A stretch of 64,000 nt of DNA, taken from the NCBI RefSeq assembly GCF_040372045.1, contig NZ_BAABWH010000001.1, one strand, 5' to 3'. Source of the DNA: Thalassolituus sp006212115. Its GTDB lineage: Bacteria; Pseudomonadota; Gammaproteobacteria; Pseudomonadales; Oceanobacteraceae. This document shows positions 45,400 to 55,123 of the stretch, piece after piece. Position 1 is the stretch's first letter. Every line of letters begins with the position of its first letter. The notes beneath the pieces were generated by a model. It had not been told where the DNA came from and searched no databases. It worked only from the letters and a program-made list of their open reading frames with translations. The position numbers were made by a program, and so were the translations under genes.

Positions 45400-46389
45400 T
45401 CAGCCCCAGCCGCCTGCGTTCTCCTTAACCAGCGTCACCATCATATCGATGTGATCAGGACGATCATTCAGGCACGGAATATAGTGATATTCCTTACCGC
45501 CGGCCTCGAGAAAGGTTTCGCGGTTTTCCATATCCAGCTCCTCGAGAGTCTCAAGGCAATCAGCAGCAAACGCTGGACTGATAATGTCGACCCGACCGAC
45601 ACCCGCTTTACCCCAGTCCTCTAACGTGTGATCGGTATAAGGTTTAACCCACTCTTCACGGCCAAAACGCGACTGAAAACTGCAGATCCACTGATCTTCA
45701 CTCAGCCCCAGTTTTTCGGCCAAGGCCGCGGCCGTCGCGCGACACTGCCCAGGGTAAGGGTCACCGCGATTTTCATAGCGCTGCGGAATACCGTGAAACG
45801 ACATCATCAAACGATCCCCCTGACCGTGCTCTGCCCAGTGTTCGCGAACTGAATTAGCCAGCGCAGCAATGTAACCGGGATGGACGTGATAGTCGGTAAT
45901 CCAGCGTGCAGCGGGAACATGGGGACATGGCGCCATGGCATTGGAGTACCGGTCGTGTACGGCAGCCGTCGTTGATGATGAATTCTGCGGGTACATCGGC
46001 AAGATGATAAGGCGTTCCGCGCCTGCTTTACGCAGGGCTCTGCCCGCTTCTTCCATCGTCGGTTTACCGTAGGTCATCGCCAACTCGACCGGAATATCCT
46101 GACCGTATTCTGCTTTCAGTGCTTCTCCAAGTGCACGCTGCTGCGCGCGGGAAATCGTCATGAGAGGAGAGCCTTCCGGCCCCCACACTTTCGCATAGGC
46201 TTTAGCAACACGCGGTGGACGTATAACGAGAATGACGAGGTTAAGAATCAACCACCACAGTATGCGCGGCACATCGACAACGCGTCGATCACTGAGAAAC
46301 TCACGGAGGTAGGCACGTACCGCTTTTGCGGTCGGCGCTTCGGGGGTACCTAGGTTGGCAATCAGGACACCAAACGGGGGCTTGTTCAC
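45400..46389 (-). CDS. hemH: Ferrochelatase
   Basis: Inserts Fe(II) into protoporphyrin IX, the last heme step, at the inner membrane. The N-terminal FGVLIANLGTPEAPTAKAVR and the active-site MSFHGIPQRYENRGDPY with its catalytic His are typical, and ISPAFAADCLETLEELD carries the conserved Glu. A hydrophobic stretch at about 45-58 (ILWWLILNLVILVI) may be the membrane-contact lip. Length 329 residues. Confidence 0.96.
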   Translation of the reverse strand: MNKPPFGVLIANLGTPEAPTAKAVRAYLREFLSDRRVVDVPRILWWLILNLVILVIRPPRVAKAYAKVWGPEGSPLMTISRAQQRALGEALKAEYGQDIPVELAMTYGKPTMEEAGRALRKAGAERLIILPMYPQNSSSTTAAVHDRYSNAMAPCPHVPAARWITDYHVHPGYIAALANSVREHWAEHGQGDRLMMSFHGIPQRYENRGDPYPGQCRATAAALAEKLGLSEDQWICSFQSRFGREEWVKPYTDHTLEDWGKAGVGRVDIISPAFAADCLETLEELDMENRETFLEAGGKEYHYIPCLNDRPDHIDMMVTLVKENAGGWG

Positions 46390-46486
46390 GGAGACTCCAA
46401 AGCTAATCTGTATCAGTTTTGTATAGTCTAGCGGAACCGGCGCGGAGGGTCATCCAATACCCTTCGCGCTCAACGAGCCATGGTAA

Positions 46487-47239
46487 TCAGGCGGACAAAT
46501 CTGTGCTGTTGAACTTCCTGAACGCTTCCTGAACCTGTTTCTCTGTTGGAATCGCATCTGTTTTGACGAGGATAATGATGCTTTGACCGAAAACCCGCTC
46601 TTCACCGGCAGGATTGATATTCACCGCACCGTCTTTGCTGATACACGCCATTGGGGTGCCAATATTTGCCGACATCATTGCTGCCACAACATCGCGCCAT
46701 GCGTCACCTTCAAGCCATAAGGGAAAGCGAAGAAAGTGATCTTTATCGTGGGTAAACATGTCCTCAATGATGAGCTCTGATCCCGGTGACTCCATTGCTC
46801 TGACCAGAATTTCCGGATAAGAACGAATAGGACGAATAACAGACTTAACACCCAGACGTTTCATACGTCCACGATTCTCATCTTCCACGCATTCCACAAT
46901 AACCCGATACGCGAGACCGTGTTCTTTCATTCGATAACACAAGTCAAAGCACAAACTGTCGGAATCATCCATGTATTCATCTTTAGCAAGAATCAGAATG
47001 TTCGCGGCGCCTTCAAGATTTGCGCGTTTGAAATCATCTTCGTGATTGCCGTGGCCCTGTACCAAATGAATTCCCAAGCCTGTTAATGTCGAGGGAAGAC
47101 CGTCAGGATAGTCTGTATTGAGTAATACAATGGGGGTCTTGCGATGCATTTTATTTTGTCTGATCTGTTCGACAAAACGACGGAAATAGGTATCCCGGTT
47201 GTATTTTGGAGAGTTAATTACAACGATGTGGTTATTCAT
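46487..47239 (-). CDS. Free-standing RCK/TrkA-N-type regulatory protein
   Basis: A 250-residue soluble protein with a Rossmann-like RCK fold of the kind attached to bacterial potassium channels (NNHIVVINSPKYNRDTYFRRF; then DFKRANLEGAANILILAKDEY and RMKRLGVKSVIRPI). It has no pore helices and no channel or Trk gene beside it. The nucleotide-binding G-x-G-x-x-G is not clear, so ligand use is unknown. The start at 47239 has GGAG 7 bases before it; the longer frame to 47290 has no support. Confidence 0.7.
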   Translation of the reverse strand: MNNHIVVINSPKYNRDTYFRRFVEQIRQNKMHRKTPIVLLNTDYPDGLPSTLTGLGIHLVQGHGNHEDDFKRANLEGAANILILAKDEYMDDSDSLCFDLCYRMKEHGLAYRVIVECVEDENRGRMKRLGVKSVIRPIRSYPEILVRAMESPGSELIIEDMFTHDKDHFLRFPLWLEGDAWRDVVAAMMSANIGTPMACISKDGAVNINPAGEERVFGQSIIILVKTDAIPTEKQVQEAFRKFNSTDLSA

Positions 47240-47477
47240 GGCGGCGCTCCGTCCTACTGACTTCCTACTGAGTATAGGAAGTGAATTCATCCTTATAAGA
47301 TCGATTTATTATGAAAAAGTAAGTGCGCTGGGAGGGAGAGTTTATCAAGCTATTTACGATGCTTTACCGTAATTAATTGAGTTTTCATGTATCTGGATTT
47401 ACGTAAAGAAGGGAATCATTAACAGGAAGCATTACCAACAGTGTTACGCCCGGATACAGATGGTACTGACAGCTGCT

Positions 47478-48527
47478 TCAGGAAAAATTTAAAGCAATCA
47501 GATCTTCGGCGATCTCCTTCCATTTTTTTTCCTCCACAAAATGTCCTACATCGCGGTATTTTCGCGTTAAGCGTTTCATTTTAGGCAGCGCTTCATGCCA
47601 TTGCGCAATGACTTCGTCTTTACCACATGGGTCCCACTGGCCAAATACTCCAGCAGCCTTACAGTCACGCCAGAAGTGCGGCACTCGCTCCTGCATTAAG
47701 CGATAAAATTCACTGTTATCCTGCACACCGTAACTGTGATCATTATAGCGGTACCCATAACCCCATCGCGATGTCTGTTTCACCTTGCGCATGGAGCTTC
47801 GAGCATTGGCAGTACTGCGCAACGATTGCGACCATACATATTCAGGCGAATTTCTCGGTAGGGTATTCATTATGTGCCCCAGCGTATTTCCGGTTGCGTT
47901 GTAAATCATACGCAATACCCCCTGAGGCTCTCCGTTCGTCACCGCCGTTGCCGCTACCCCGCCCCAGGCAAATGCTGGATACAGGCGAGGAAATAACGAC
48001 CAGGTCAAAATACGATGAGGGTAGTTTCGATAGGTGAGACCTTTCTTTGGCATAGGAAAAATAGTGCTGTTCATCACCATCAGGTTTTTCACCCTATAGG
48101 GGTCCTGAATAAAAGCGCCAATCCCAATCGGCCCTCCCCAGTCGTGTACCGCCAGAGTGACCTCCGTCAGGTCAAGGTGGCGAACAAGCTGAAGTAGATT
48201 ATCCGAATGATGCATGTCCACCATTTCGAAATCAGCCTGATCTGAAAGTCCAAAACCAATGTGATCCATTGCAATAATGCGTACAGACTTATTACTCTCA
48301 ATCAGCGCATCGCGAATACGGCGGTAGGTATAACTGGTTTCAGGGTTACCATGCACCAGAACGACAATCGCCTCTGGTTCGTCAGTACCGACCTGAATAT
48401 CGTAATAGAACATGGTCTTGCCCGAGTCTTTACCGCCGGGAATCTCAAACCAACGGGCATCTTCTGGGGCGCAATAATCAGCAGGCGGTTTTTTCAAAGG
48501 GGTGTTGGTAACGATGGAGAGTGACAT
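47478..48527 (-). CDS. Haloalkane dehalogenase-like alpha/beta hydrolase
   Basis: A 349-residue hydrolase whose motifs match haloalkane dehalogenases rather than esterases: oxyanion HGNPETSYTYRR (His59-Asn61) and nucleophile elbow AVHDWGGPIG, with Asp129 in place of Ser and the Trp that helps bind halide next to it. The acid may be in FGQWDPCG and the catalytic His in DVGHFVEEKK. It could equally be an epoxide-hydrolase-like enzyme with another substrate. No cofactor or regulatory gene is adjacent. Confidence 0.8.
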   Translation of the reverse strand: MSLSIVTNTPLKKPPADYCAPEDARWFEIPGGKDSGKTMFYYDIQVGTDEPEAIVVLVHGNPETSYTYRRIRDALIESNKSVRIIAMDHIGFGLSDQADFEMVDMHHSDNLLQLVRHLDLTEVTLAVHDWGGPIGIGAFIQDPYRVKNLMVMNSTIFPMPKKGLTYRNYPHRILTWSLFPRLYPAFAWGGVAATAVTNGEPQGVLRMIYNATGNTLGHIMNTLPRNSPEYVWSQSLRSTANARSSMRKVKQTSRWGYGYRYNDHSYGVQDNSEFYRLMQERVPHFWRDCKAAGVFGQWDPCGKDEVIAQWHEALPKMKRLTRKYRDVGHFVEEKKWKEIAEDLIALNFS

Positions 48528-48660
48528 TCAGAACCCCTTTTATTAATAATCTTATCAGGTGTTCTTCAATCCTAAGTGGCGTGCCGATTTGTTGACAGGT
48601 TTCGCCTCGCCATTATTTTGACATTCATGACACAAAAAAGGCGAGAAGCGACCTTCTGCG

Positions 48661-49707
48661 CTAACGGTAACCTTGAAGCACGGCCCTTACCCGGTCGAGA
48701 TCTGTCTCTCTTGGCAAGCCGAACCGAACTAGATTCTGCTGTTCAAAACAACGTGACCAGATGCAATGCTCAGCAAGGTAACGCTGCAGCAGCGCTGCAT
48801 TGTCCGGCTTAACCGTGACGAATAATGACGTCGCTCCTACCAGATCAAAACTCTCGGGAAGAGAAGCCTCAAACAGCCGACTGCACGAGGCGAGCCTCAC
48901 TCTCTGCTCTTCCTGCCAGTCTCTATCCTGAAGCGCATGTGCCGCTACGAGGGCTACATACGTCGATACAGTCCAGGGGCCCATACAGGCATCAAGTTGC
49001 TGAATCACTTCACTGGCACCAAATACCGTACCAAACCGAAGACCTGCCAAGCCAAAGAACTTACCTAACGAGCGTAAGACGATCTGGTTATCGGCAAAAT
49101 CGCAACGCAGCAGGCTGTCATCAGGAGTAACGTCCATGAAGGCTTCATCGCAAACCAGCATTCCACCCTGGTGATTCAGCACTGCCGCCCAGCGTTTCAA
49201 CTCTTCCGATGGCACCACTACGCCACTTGGATTATCAGGATTGACGATCACCAGAACATCGGGTGCTTGTCCTTTAGATAATCGATGCCGGATTTCCTGT
49301 AGAGGGAGCTCTGTCACCACGTGTCCATGCTGACGCCAGGCTAGGGCATGCTCACCATAGCTACCTGCAACCGTCCACACGCTGCTGATCTCAAAGCACT
49401 GTGGTAAGTTTCTGATTGCGGCCTGGGTCCCTGCTACTGCCAGCGATTCGAATCCTTTGGAGGCTCGATAATAATCATTGATAGCCTGCTGTAGAAATAA
49501 ACTGGTCTCTGACAAGGACTCAGGCAAGTGATGATGTACGTCTACTGGAAATTGAATGAGCTGCCCGCGCTCATCCCACCAGCTGTATGGACTGACCGCA
49601 GCGGATAGATCCAGCCAACCAGATTTAGGGCGCGCTCTAGCTTTAAGCACGCTCTGCAAATCAGAACCGTGTTTTACTTTTCCCGGAAACGGTTTTAGAC
49701 GCGTCAC
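48661..49707 (-). CDS. cobC: Threonine-phosphate decarboxylase (cobalamin pathway)
   Basis: PLP fold I aminotransferase-like enzyme that makes (R)-1-aminopropan-2-ol phosphate for the cobamide nucleotide loop. VIVNPDNPSGVVVPSEEL, CDEAFMDVTPDDSL and the PLP lysine in RSLGKFFGLAGLRFG are present. The start is GTG at 49707, overlapping the cbiB stop as GTGA; the longer frame to 49833 runs inside cbiB and is not family-like. Length is 348 residues. It is usually paired with cbiB. Confidence 0.88.
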   Translation of the reverse strand: MTRLKPFPGKVKHGSDLQSVLKARARPKSGWLDLSAAVSPYSWWDERGQLIQFPVDVHHHLPESLSETSLFLQQAINDYYRASKGFESLAVAGTQAAIRNLPQCFEISSVWTVAGSYGEHALAWRQHGHVVTELPLQEIRHRLSKGQAPDVLVIVNPDNPSGVVVPSEELKRWAAVLNHQGGMLVCDEAFMDVTPDDSLLRCDFADNQIVLRSLGKFFGLAGLRFGTVFGASEVIQQLDACMGPWTVSTYVALVAAHALQDRDWQEEQRVRLASCSRLFEASLPESFDLVGATSLFVTVKPDNAALLQRYLAEHCIWSRCFEQQNLVRFGLPRETDLDRVRAVLQGYR

Positions 49708-50702
49708 AGCACACCGGTTGCATAGTGCACCGCCAGAGCAATCACGACTGTACACGCCATGAAAATCAATAAAGCTTTTCGCACTAGGGTGATCGCCCTG
49801 GGAATATCTTTTATCGACGCCATGGCACCGCATCCCATTGCCGGTTTCTGCTGCCAGGCCCCATCATAAAAAGCACGAGCACTCAGGCGCCGATTCAATG
49901 CCCCGGCCCCGGCTGTCATAACGACACCACCATTCGGGCTTGCGCAATGTTTTGCCTGCGCTTTCCAACACCCCATTGCCGACTGGCGATGCTCACCAGC
50001 AGCCGCCACAAAACAGAGGGCGGCAATGCGGGAGGGAATCCAGGCCATAGCGTCATCAAGTTTGGCTGCCGCCCAGCCAAAATAGAAAAACCGCTCATTT
50101 CGATAGCCCCACATAGCATCAAGCGTGTTAACCCACCGGTGAAGCACTGCCCCTTCAGCGCCTGCAATCACAAACCAGAACAAAGTCGCGAACAACGCAT
50201 CCGATGAATTTTCCAGCGTGCTCTCGATGCTCGCCTGCGCCACTTCATCCTCATCAAGAACCCGCGTATTACGGCTTACAATTCTCGCCAACGCCTCTCG
50301 TGCCTGCACCAGCTCGTTAGTCGCCAATGCACGCCAAACTTCCTCTACGTGTTCCTGCAAGCTTTGCCAACCGATGCAGAGGTACAGAATCAATAGCTGA
50401 AAAATACAACCACTGACGAGCGACAGTGATGTCACTGCCTGCATACCTATGACAACCGCAGCTATGGGTATCAAAACAATGATCAGAGCGAGAAAGCCCA
50501 GAATATAACCCGGCACTCCACCAGCACGATTGAATAACGCCTCTACCGCGGTCGCCCAACGGCCAAACCCAACAAGGGGATGAAATCGACGTGGCTCACC
50601 CAGTAGAGCGTCCAGATAAAGAGCACTAACTAACAGTGCGACCAGTATCAGAACACCCCAATGTAAATCCAGCGCGCCCTGATTCAACCAAAAGAAGAGC
50701 AT
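49704..50702 (-). CDS. cbiB: Adenosylcobinamide-phosphate synthase CbiB (CobD)
   Basis: Inner-membrane enzyme that attaches aminopropanol phosphate to adenosylcobyric acid. It shows several hydrophobic segments (LILVALLVSALYLDALLG, YILGFLALIIVLIPIAAVVIG, LLIFMACTVVIALAV) and the conserved RRFHPLVGFGRWATAVEAL and RNTRVLDEDEVAQASIESTLENSSDALFA. Length is 332 residues. With cobC it makes and uses the aminopropanol phosphate; no other corrinoid gene lies in the window. Confidence 0.93.
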   Translation of the reverse strand: MLFFWLNQGALDLHWGVLILVALLVSALYLDALLGEPRRFHPLVGFGRWATAVEALFNRAGGVPGYILGFLALIIVLIPIAAVVIGMQAVTSLSLVSGCIFQLLILYLCIGWQSLQEHVEEVWRALATNELVQAREALARIVSRNTRVLDEDEVAQASIESTLENSSDALFATLFWFVIAGAEGAVLHRWVNTLDAMWGYRNERFFYFGWAAAKLDDAMAWIPSRIAALCFVAAAGEHRQSAMGCWKAQAKHCASPNGGVVMTAGAGALNRRLSARAFYDGAWQQKPAMGCGAMASIKDIPRAITLVRKALLIFMACTVVIALAVHYATGVL

Positions 50703-50740
50703 TTCAATCCTGTCCGTGACGTAAACCCGACCTGAAAATA

Positions 50741-50774
50741 AAAAACCCCGCCTGCAATCGCAAGCGGGGTTTTT
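50741..50774 (-). terminator. Rho-independent terminator of rnpB
   Basis: Eleven-base stem AAAAACCCCGC/GCGGGGTTTTT with a 12-base loop, ending in a T-run on the minus strand. It lies between the 3' end of rnpB and cbiB. Confidence 0.9.
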
Positions 50775-50783
50775 GTATATAAG

Positions 50784-51150
<367 letters not shown>

Positions 51151-51192
51151 GCGCGGAGTGTAACGGAAAGCCCCTCAGACCGCACTTTTATT

Positions 51193-52050
51193 TCAGCCAT
51201 TCAATACAGGAGCAAATACCTTATCCCACAGAGTCAGGTATTTTTTCTTATGCCATCCGATATGCCCAATGCGTTTTTGACCCACGTCTTCGGGACTCAC
51301 GACAATCTTGTTGATGGCCGAACCAGTAAAGAAACCGTGTAACGCATCAACATTGGCCATGGACATCATGTCGTCGTCTGTAAACGCGATACAGGTAATC
51401 GGGCTGGTCATATTGGCGAAACGCTGACGTAGCCAGTCGCCCTCAGCACCAACACAGTAATCCCCATGCAGACACCAGCGACGCCACTGCATAATGACGC
51501 CTTTAGGCAGGTTACACATAACCTTTAAGCGATCTCCCGGGAAGTAGCCCAGAAAAGGCACGGTCGCGGGAACCAGCCCGTACCACAAAAACCAGGCAAC
51601 GCGTTTTGTTGGTGCCGCATTCATCCACCAAGTGCCTGTACCGGCACCAACAGAGATAACCCGATCAACCCCTTCCGCCGACGGCATCATACCCAGTACA
51701 TGGGTACCGACGCTGTGACCAATCCAGGTGAGCAGCAGACCACTGAATCGCTCTTTGACGTAACCCAGCAGTGCAACGCTGTCGTTATTCGCCCAGCTCA
51801 GTTTATCACTGCGACTGTGCTTAACGTGACCGTTCAACGACAGCCCGATGCCGTCGTAATCAAACGTCACAACCTCGAATCCCTGATCTGCCAACCAGTG
51901 CGCAAAGTCGTCATAAAGATACTGTGCAACCCCAGTCGCAGGGGCAATAATGCACACACCACGGCGCTCACTCTCGGCCTTAAAAATACGGGCTGTAATA
52001 TCGTGTCCTGCCGGAGTGGCAATCTGAACCGTTTCGGGCGTTACTGTCAT
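51193..52050 (-). CDS. Alpha/beta hydrolase
   Basis: A 285-residue hydrolase with nucleophile elbow TWIGHSVGTHVLG (Ser) and an N-terminal strand-turn with GVCIIAPATGVAQYLY. The Asp may be in FTDDDMMSMANV and the His in IGHIGWHKKKY. The substrate is unknown. The start at 52050 follows GGAG by 6 bases. It is the second gene of a pair behind a MarR regulator (23 bases apart), so it is probably the gene that regulator controls. Confidence 0.8.
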   Translation of the reverse strand: MTVTPETVQIATPAGHDITARIFKAESERRGVCIIAPATGVAQYLYDDFAHWLADQGFEVVTFDYDGIGLSLNGHVKHSRSDKLSWANNDSVALLGYVKERFSGLLLTWIGHSVGTHVLGMMPSAEGVDRVISVGAGTGTWWMNAAPTKRVAWFLWYGLVPATVPFLGYFPGDRLKVMCNLPKGVIMQWRRWCLHGDYCVGAEGDWLRQRFANMTSPITCIAFTDDDMMSMANVDALHGFFTGSAINKIVVSPEDVGQKRIGHIGWHKKKYLTLWDKVFAPVLNG

Positions 52051-52073
52051 TATCGTCTCCACAGTTGCGCGCT

Positions 52074-52487
52074 TCAGAAGCGAGCCATAATAAAATTGAG
52101 GAAGCGCAGAATGGTTTGCAGTTCTTCCTCGCTGAATTCCTGCTGAAACTGCTCATTGAGAAGTCCAATCAAAGGCTTCAGGCTGTTTATCTTTTCTAGC
52201 CCGCCCGGTGTGACTGAAAGCACTACCGCACGCGCATCATCTTTTGGCACTGCGCGAAGTAGCAGCCCGTTTTTTTCCATGCGAGAAACCAGGCCGGTGA
52301 CGGCTGACTTATTCAGCTGTAGTGCTGCCGCCAGATCCTTCTGTTGGCAACCCTCACGCTTCGCTATCACCATCAGTGCTGCCAGCTGGGTGACCGAGGC
52401 ATCAAGCTCGCGCTCACACACCTGGTCCATATGCCGGAACAACTTCTTCTGGGCCATGTTCAACAAGAAAAAAAGTCGGTTATCCAT
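52074..52487 (-). CDS. MarR-family transcriptional regulator
   Basis: A 137-residue winged-helix dimer of the MarR family, recognised by QQKDLAAALQLNKSAVTGLVSRMEKNGLL (recognition helix) and the wing RAVPKDDARAVVLSVTPGG. Such proteins are usually derepressed by small aromatic or hydrophobic ligands. The start at 52487 follows GGAG by 5 bases. Two operator-like sites lie just upstream (52505-52542), so it likely represses itself and the following hydrolase. Confidence 0.92.
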   Translation of the reverse strand: MDNRLFFLLNMAQKKLFRHMDQVCERELDASVTQLAALMVIAKREGCQQKDLAAALQLNKSAVTGLVSRMEKNGLLLRAVPKDDARAVVLSVTPGGLEKINSLKPLIGLLNEQFQQEFSEEELQTILRFLNFIMARF

Positions 52488-52504
52488 CGCAGCTCCACAT
52501 TTAT

Positions 52505-52542
52505 AGTTCACATATAAACAAAATTTAGTTCATATGTAAACC
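52505..52542 (-). promoter_or_regulatory. Tandem MarR operator-like sites
   Basis: Two near-identical 16-base copies, TAGTTCACATATAAAC (52505-52520) and TAGTTCATATGTAAAC (52527-52542), start 22 bases apart, about two helical turns. Each is close to an inverted repeat around GTTCATATG-TAAAC. They lie 18-55 bases before the MarR start codon, the place expected for autoregulation. Confidence 0.7.
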
Positions 52543-52583
52543 AATCTAACCAGTTATAAAACCTGACAATAAAAATTGCCCAC

Positions 52584-52606
52584 AAAAAAAGGGGGCCAAG
52601 GCCCCC
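52584..52606 (-). terminator. Rho-independent terminator
   Basis: Seven-base stem GGGGGCC/GGCCCCC with an AA loop, followed on the minus strand by seven T. It ends the transcript of the 778-residue lipoprotein gene that stops at 52624. Confidence 0.88.
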
Positions 52607-52623
52607 TTCTTCGTCTGTGGTAT

Positions 52624-54960
52624 TTAGCGCGATACGGTGGTCGTAAAGTTCACAACCGGACACGACACTTCTTGTTTTAACAGAGGCGAGCGGGAACAGA
52701 CTTCGACACTGTGGTCACCCGCCAACAAGCGTCGCAAGGTAATCTGTTCACGCTGTTTCCAGATCGACCAGGCCCCGCCATCGACGCGGTAGCGATGTTC
52801 CAGGTTACCCAGATCCGCATTCGGGTTTAATCCGCCCAGATCAATAGTCACCTCACCGTTATTCACAAGCAGAACGTCAGAAGTTGTTTGCCCAGTACTA
52901 TCGACACCGGTTACCTGTACAGCAACATCTTCACTGTCTACTGAGCGAATATCCGTCGTCGGTGCTGACGCAGCGGCAGTGACGGATACCGGGATCAGAT
53001 CACCTGCGAGTGCCAGAGAATTATTGTTATCACCGGAAATCCAGAATTCACGCATCAAGAGAGTGTGATTGTAGATTCGTGGTAATGGCACAACCTTCAG
53101 GTGACCCGCAATTTCAGGCATCACCAGCGGCATAAAGTAGTCCAACGTTGCGTTAATAAACTCTGGCGTTAAACGGATCATGCCGTTGTCATCAGTCTCA
53201 GTGATGAAAAGAGTTGGCAGCTGCTCAAGACCAATACTGAGATACCCGTCTGACGTCGAGTTAACCTCGAACGGAATCTCAAGATTAAAGGTCGTGCCAA
53301 ACAGAGTGCGGAATTCTCCCCAGCGCGGCTTGTACAGCTCAAATGACAGGCTGACGTCATACCAGGCTAACGCTCCGGCGGCACCGTCTGCTGGCATCAG
53401 GGTCACGTACGGTGCAGATGTCGGCGCCAGGGTCATGCGAATTTCGTCAGCATCCTGAATATCTGTATCGTCTGAACGATAAACCGAAATCGCTGATGTC
53501 GTAGCCTGCGGGTAGTATTCCTCACTGATCACCGTGCTCAGCATGCCTGCTTCGTAGGTCGCCATTAATGCCTGATTAATCACATTCGCAGAAATAGCAG
53601 CACCAAAGTGAAATGCTTCGCCAGTCGGGGTCACTGGCCCCATGGTTAAGGTATCGCCCTCAACATATCGTGAACCTAGAGCACGACGTATATCGGCAGA
53701 TGGAGTAGGCGCCCAGATGCGAGTACCGAGATCAACACTTACGCCACGGTCTTTCGAATCAAGGAAAGTTGGCAGTGCGTAGATATTAACGGCTTCCGCA
53801 TTATCCGGATTAACCACTTCAAGATTAATAGGAATGTCCTTAATAAAGTCGGACATCACAGGAACAATCACCTGCTCAAGAATACTGATAAACACGTTTT
53901 CAAAAATCGGGGCCAGTACACCCACGATGGCACTGGTCAACGCGTCCAGGATATTAAAAATACCGTTCGTATTAACGAAGTCGATCGCTGGGAAACTATG
54001 ATTAATCGTCGTGTTAGCCAGATCAATATCAAGATCGGAGTCGCGCACATCAAGCAATAGATCCGTACCAGACTGCAATGAACTGAAGGTCATAGTACCT
54101 GCGCTGTTGTAGGGCAGGAAGAATCCGATAGTGCCAGACAAACGGAATCCAAGGACGACGTTCCGCGCCTGGATATCAGTATCAAGTCGCTCGTTCTCAA
54201 GTACAGTCAGATCAACATCAACATCTGTAAAATTCAGACTGGTGACCGTCATATCGAGATTAAACAGGCCCAGCGTATTCAGAAGCGTAAATTCTTCCAT
54301 GCCGGACACTATCCCGGACAGATCCATTGAATTCAGCTCCTGCTCGAGGGCAGATGTCAGGAAGTCAAAGCCACCTTGGTTTAAACGCGCACTGATACCG
54401 TTAAATTCATTGTCATCGCGAGCGTAGGTCGTAGACGAAGTACGACCGAGAGAATCTGTTGCTTCGAAAGTATTAAACGATCGATCGGCGAAAGAGGTGG
54501 TAAAGCGATTGGTCAAATCAAGCTCAACGCTGACGCCATCCAGAACCAGACTCTCAACAATGGAGTCATCTGCAACGTAACCTGAGACCTCGCCTGTCGC
54601 ATGATTGGCCTCGATGATATGAACCACAGGGCCAGCGTTGTCGTAATAAAACGTCACCCGGTCAGTCTTGTTGTAAGCACGTACCCAGAGGACATTACGT
54701 CCGCCAAATACTGACTCTGCGAGATCGCTACCTGACGCGTACGCTTCCGCCTTACTGACAGAAAATACGTCAGTCACGTCGACGTTGTTCAGCTGGATCT
54801 TGAGATCGTCGGGGGCCGAATTACCGCTGAATGCAATGCGGAATTCACTGGGTTTTTCTGCGTAAACCTCGGTGTTTTCTGGCGCTGTAATTTCTACTTC
54901 ATTACAAGCAGCCAAAACCACTACGGAGAGCAGCAGCAGGCAGCGTTTGATCAGAGTCAT
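52624..54960 (-). CDS. Large lipoprotein, TULIP/BPI-like architecture proposed
   Basis: A 778-residue lipoprotein with lipobox LAAC (Cys about 19), an N-terminal Ig-like region (EFRIAFSGNSAPDDLKIQLN), and a middle part that resembles lipid-binding TULIP proteins such as BPI: ARLNQGGFDFLTSALEQEL opening one half (about 190) and FHFGAAISANVINQALMATYEAG in the second (about 450), with amphipathic strands between. The similarity is by eye, not by search. The C-terminal part is beta-rich (RYRVDGGAWSIWKQREQITL). It sits alone with its own terminator, at the outer membrane by inference. Confidence 0.6.
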   Translation of the reverse strand: MTLIKRCLLLLSVVVLAACNEVEITAPENTEVYAEKPSEFRIAFSGNSAPDDLKIQLNNVDVTDVFSVSKAEAYASGSDLAESVFGGRNVLWVRAYNKTDRVTFYYDNAGPVVHIIEANHATGEVSGYVADDSIVESLVLDGVSVELDLTNRFTTSFADRSFNTFEATDSLGRTSSTTYARDDNEFNGISARLNQGGFDFLTSALEQELNSMDLSGIVSGMEEFTLLNTLGLFNLDMTVTSLNFTDVDVDLTVLENERLDTDIQARNVVLGFRLSGTIGFFLPYNSAGTMTFSSLQSGTDLLLDVRDSDLDIDLANTTINHSFPAIDFVNTNGIFNILDALTSAIVGVLAPIFENVFISILEQVIVPVMSDFIKDIPINLEVVNPDNAEAVNIYALPTFLDSKDRGVSVDLGTRIWAPTPSADIRRALGSRYVEGDTLTMGPVTPTGEAFHFGAAISANVINQALMATYEAGMLSTVISEEYYPQATTSAISVYRSDDTDIQDADEIRMTLAPTSAPYVTLMPADGAAGALAWYDVSLSFELYKPRWGEFRTLFGTTFNLEIPFEVNSTSDGYLSIGLEQLPTLFITETDDNGMIRLTPEFINATLDYFMPLVMPEIAGHLKVVPLPRIYNHTLLMREFWISGDNNNSLALAGDLIPVSVTAAASAPTTDIRSVDSEDVAVQVTGVDSTGQTTSDVLLVNNGEVTIDLGGLNPNADLGNLEHRYRVDGGAWSIWKQREQITLRRLLAGDHSVEVCSRSPLLKQEVSCPVVNFTTTVSR

Positions 54961-55123
54961 GGTGAGCCTTCACATTTTTATTTTTGTTATCGTATTTTTG
55001 CCCACCGCCACATCCGGGTAAACATGCGACAGAGGACAATTCGAGCCACGGTACTTCTATGTGACCCGGAGTGTGATGATAACCACAAAGCCTGAACACT
55101 TGTTATCCGATTTATGTAAAGGT

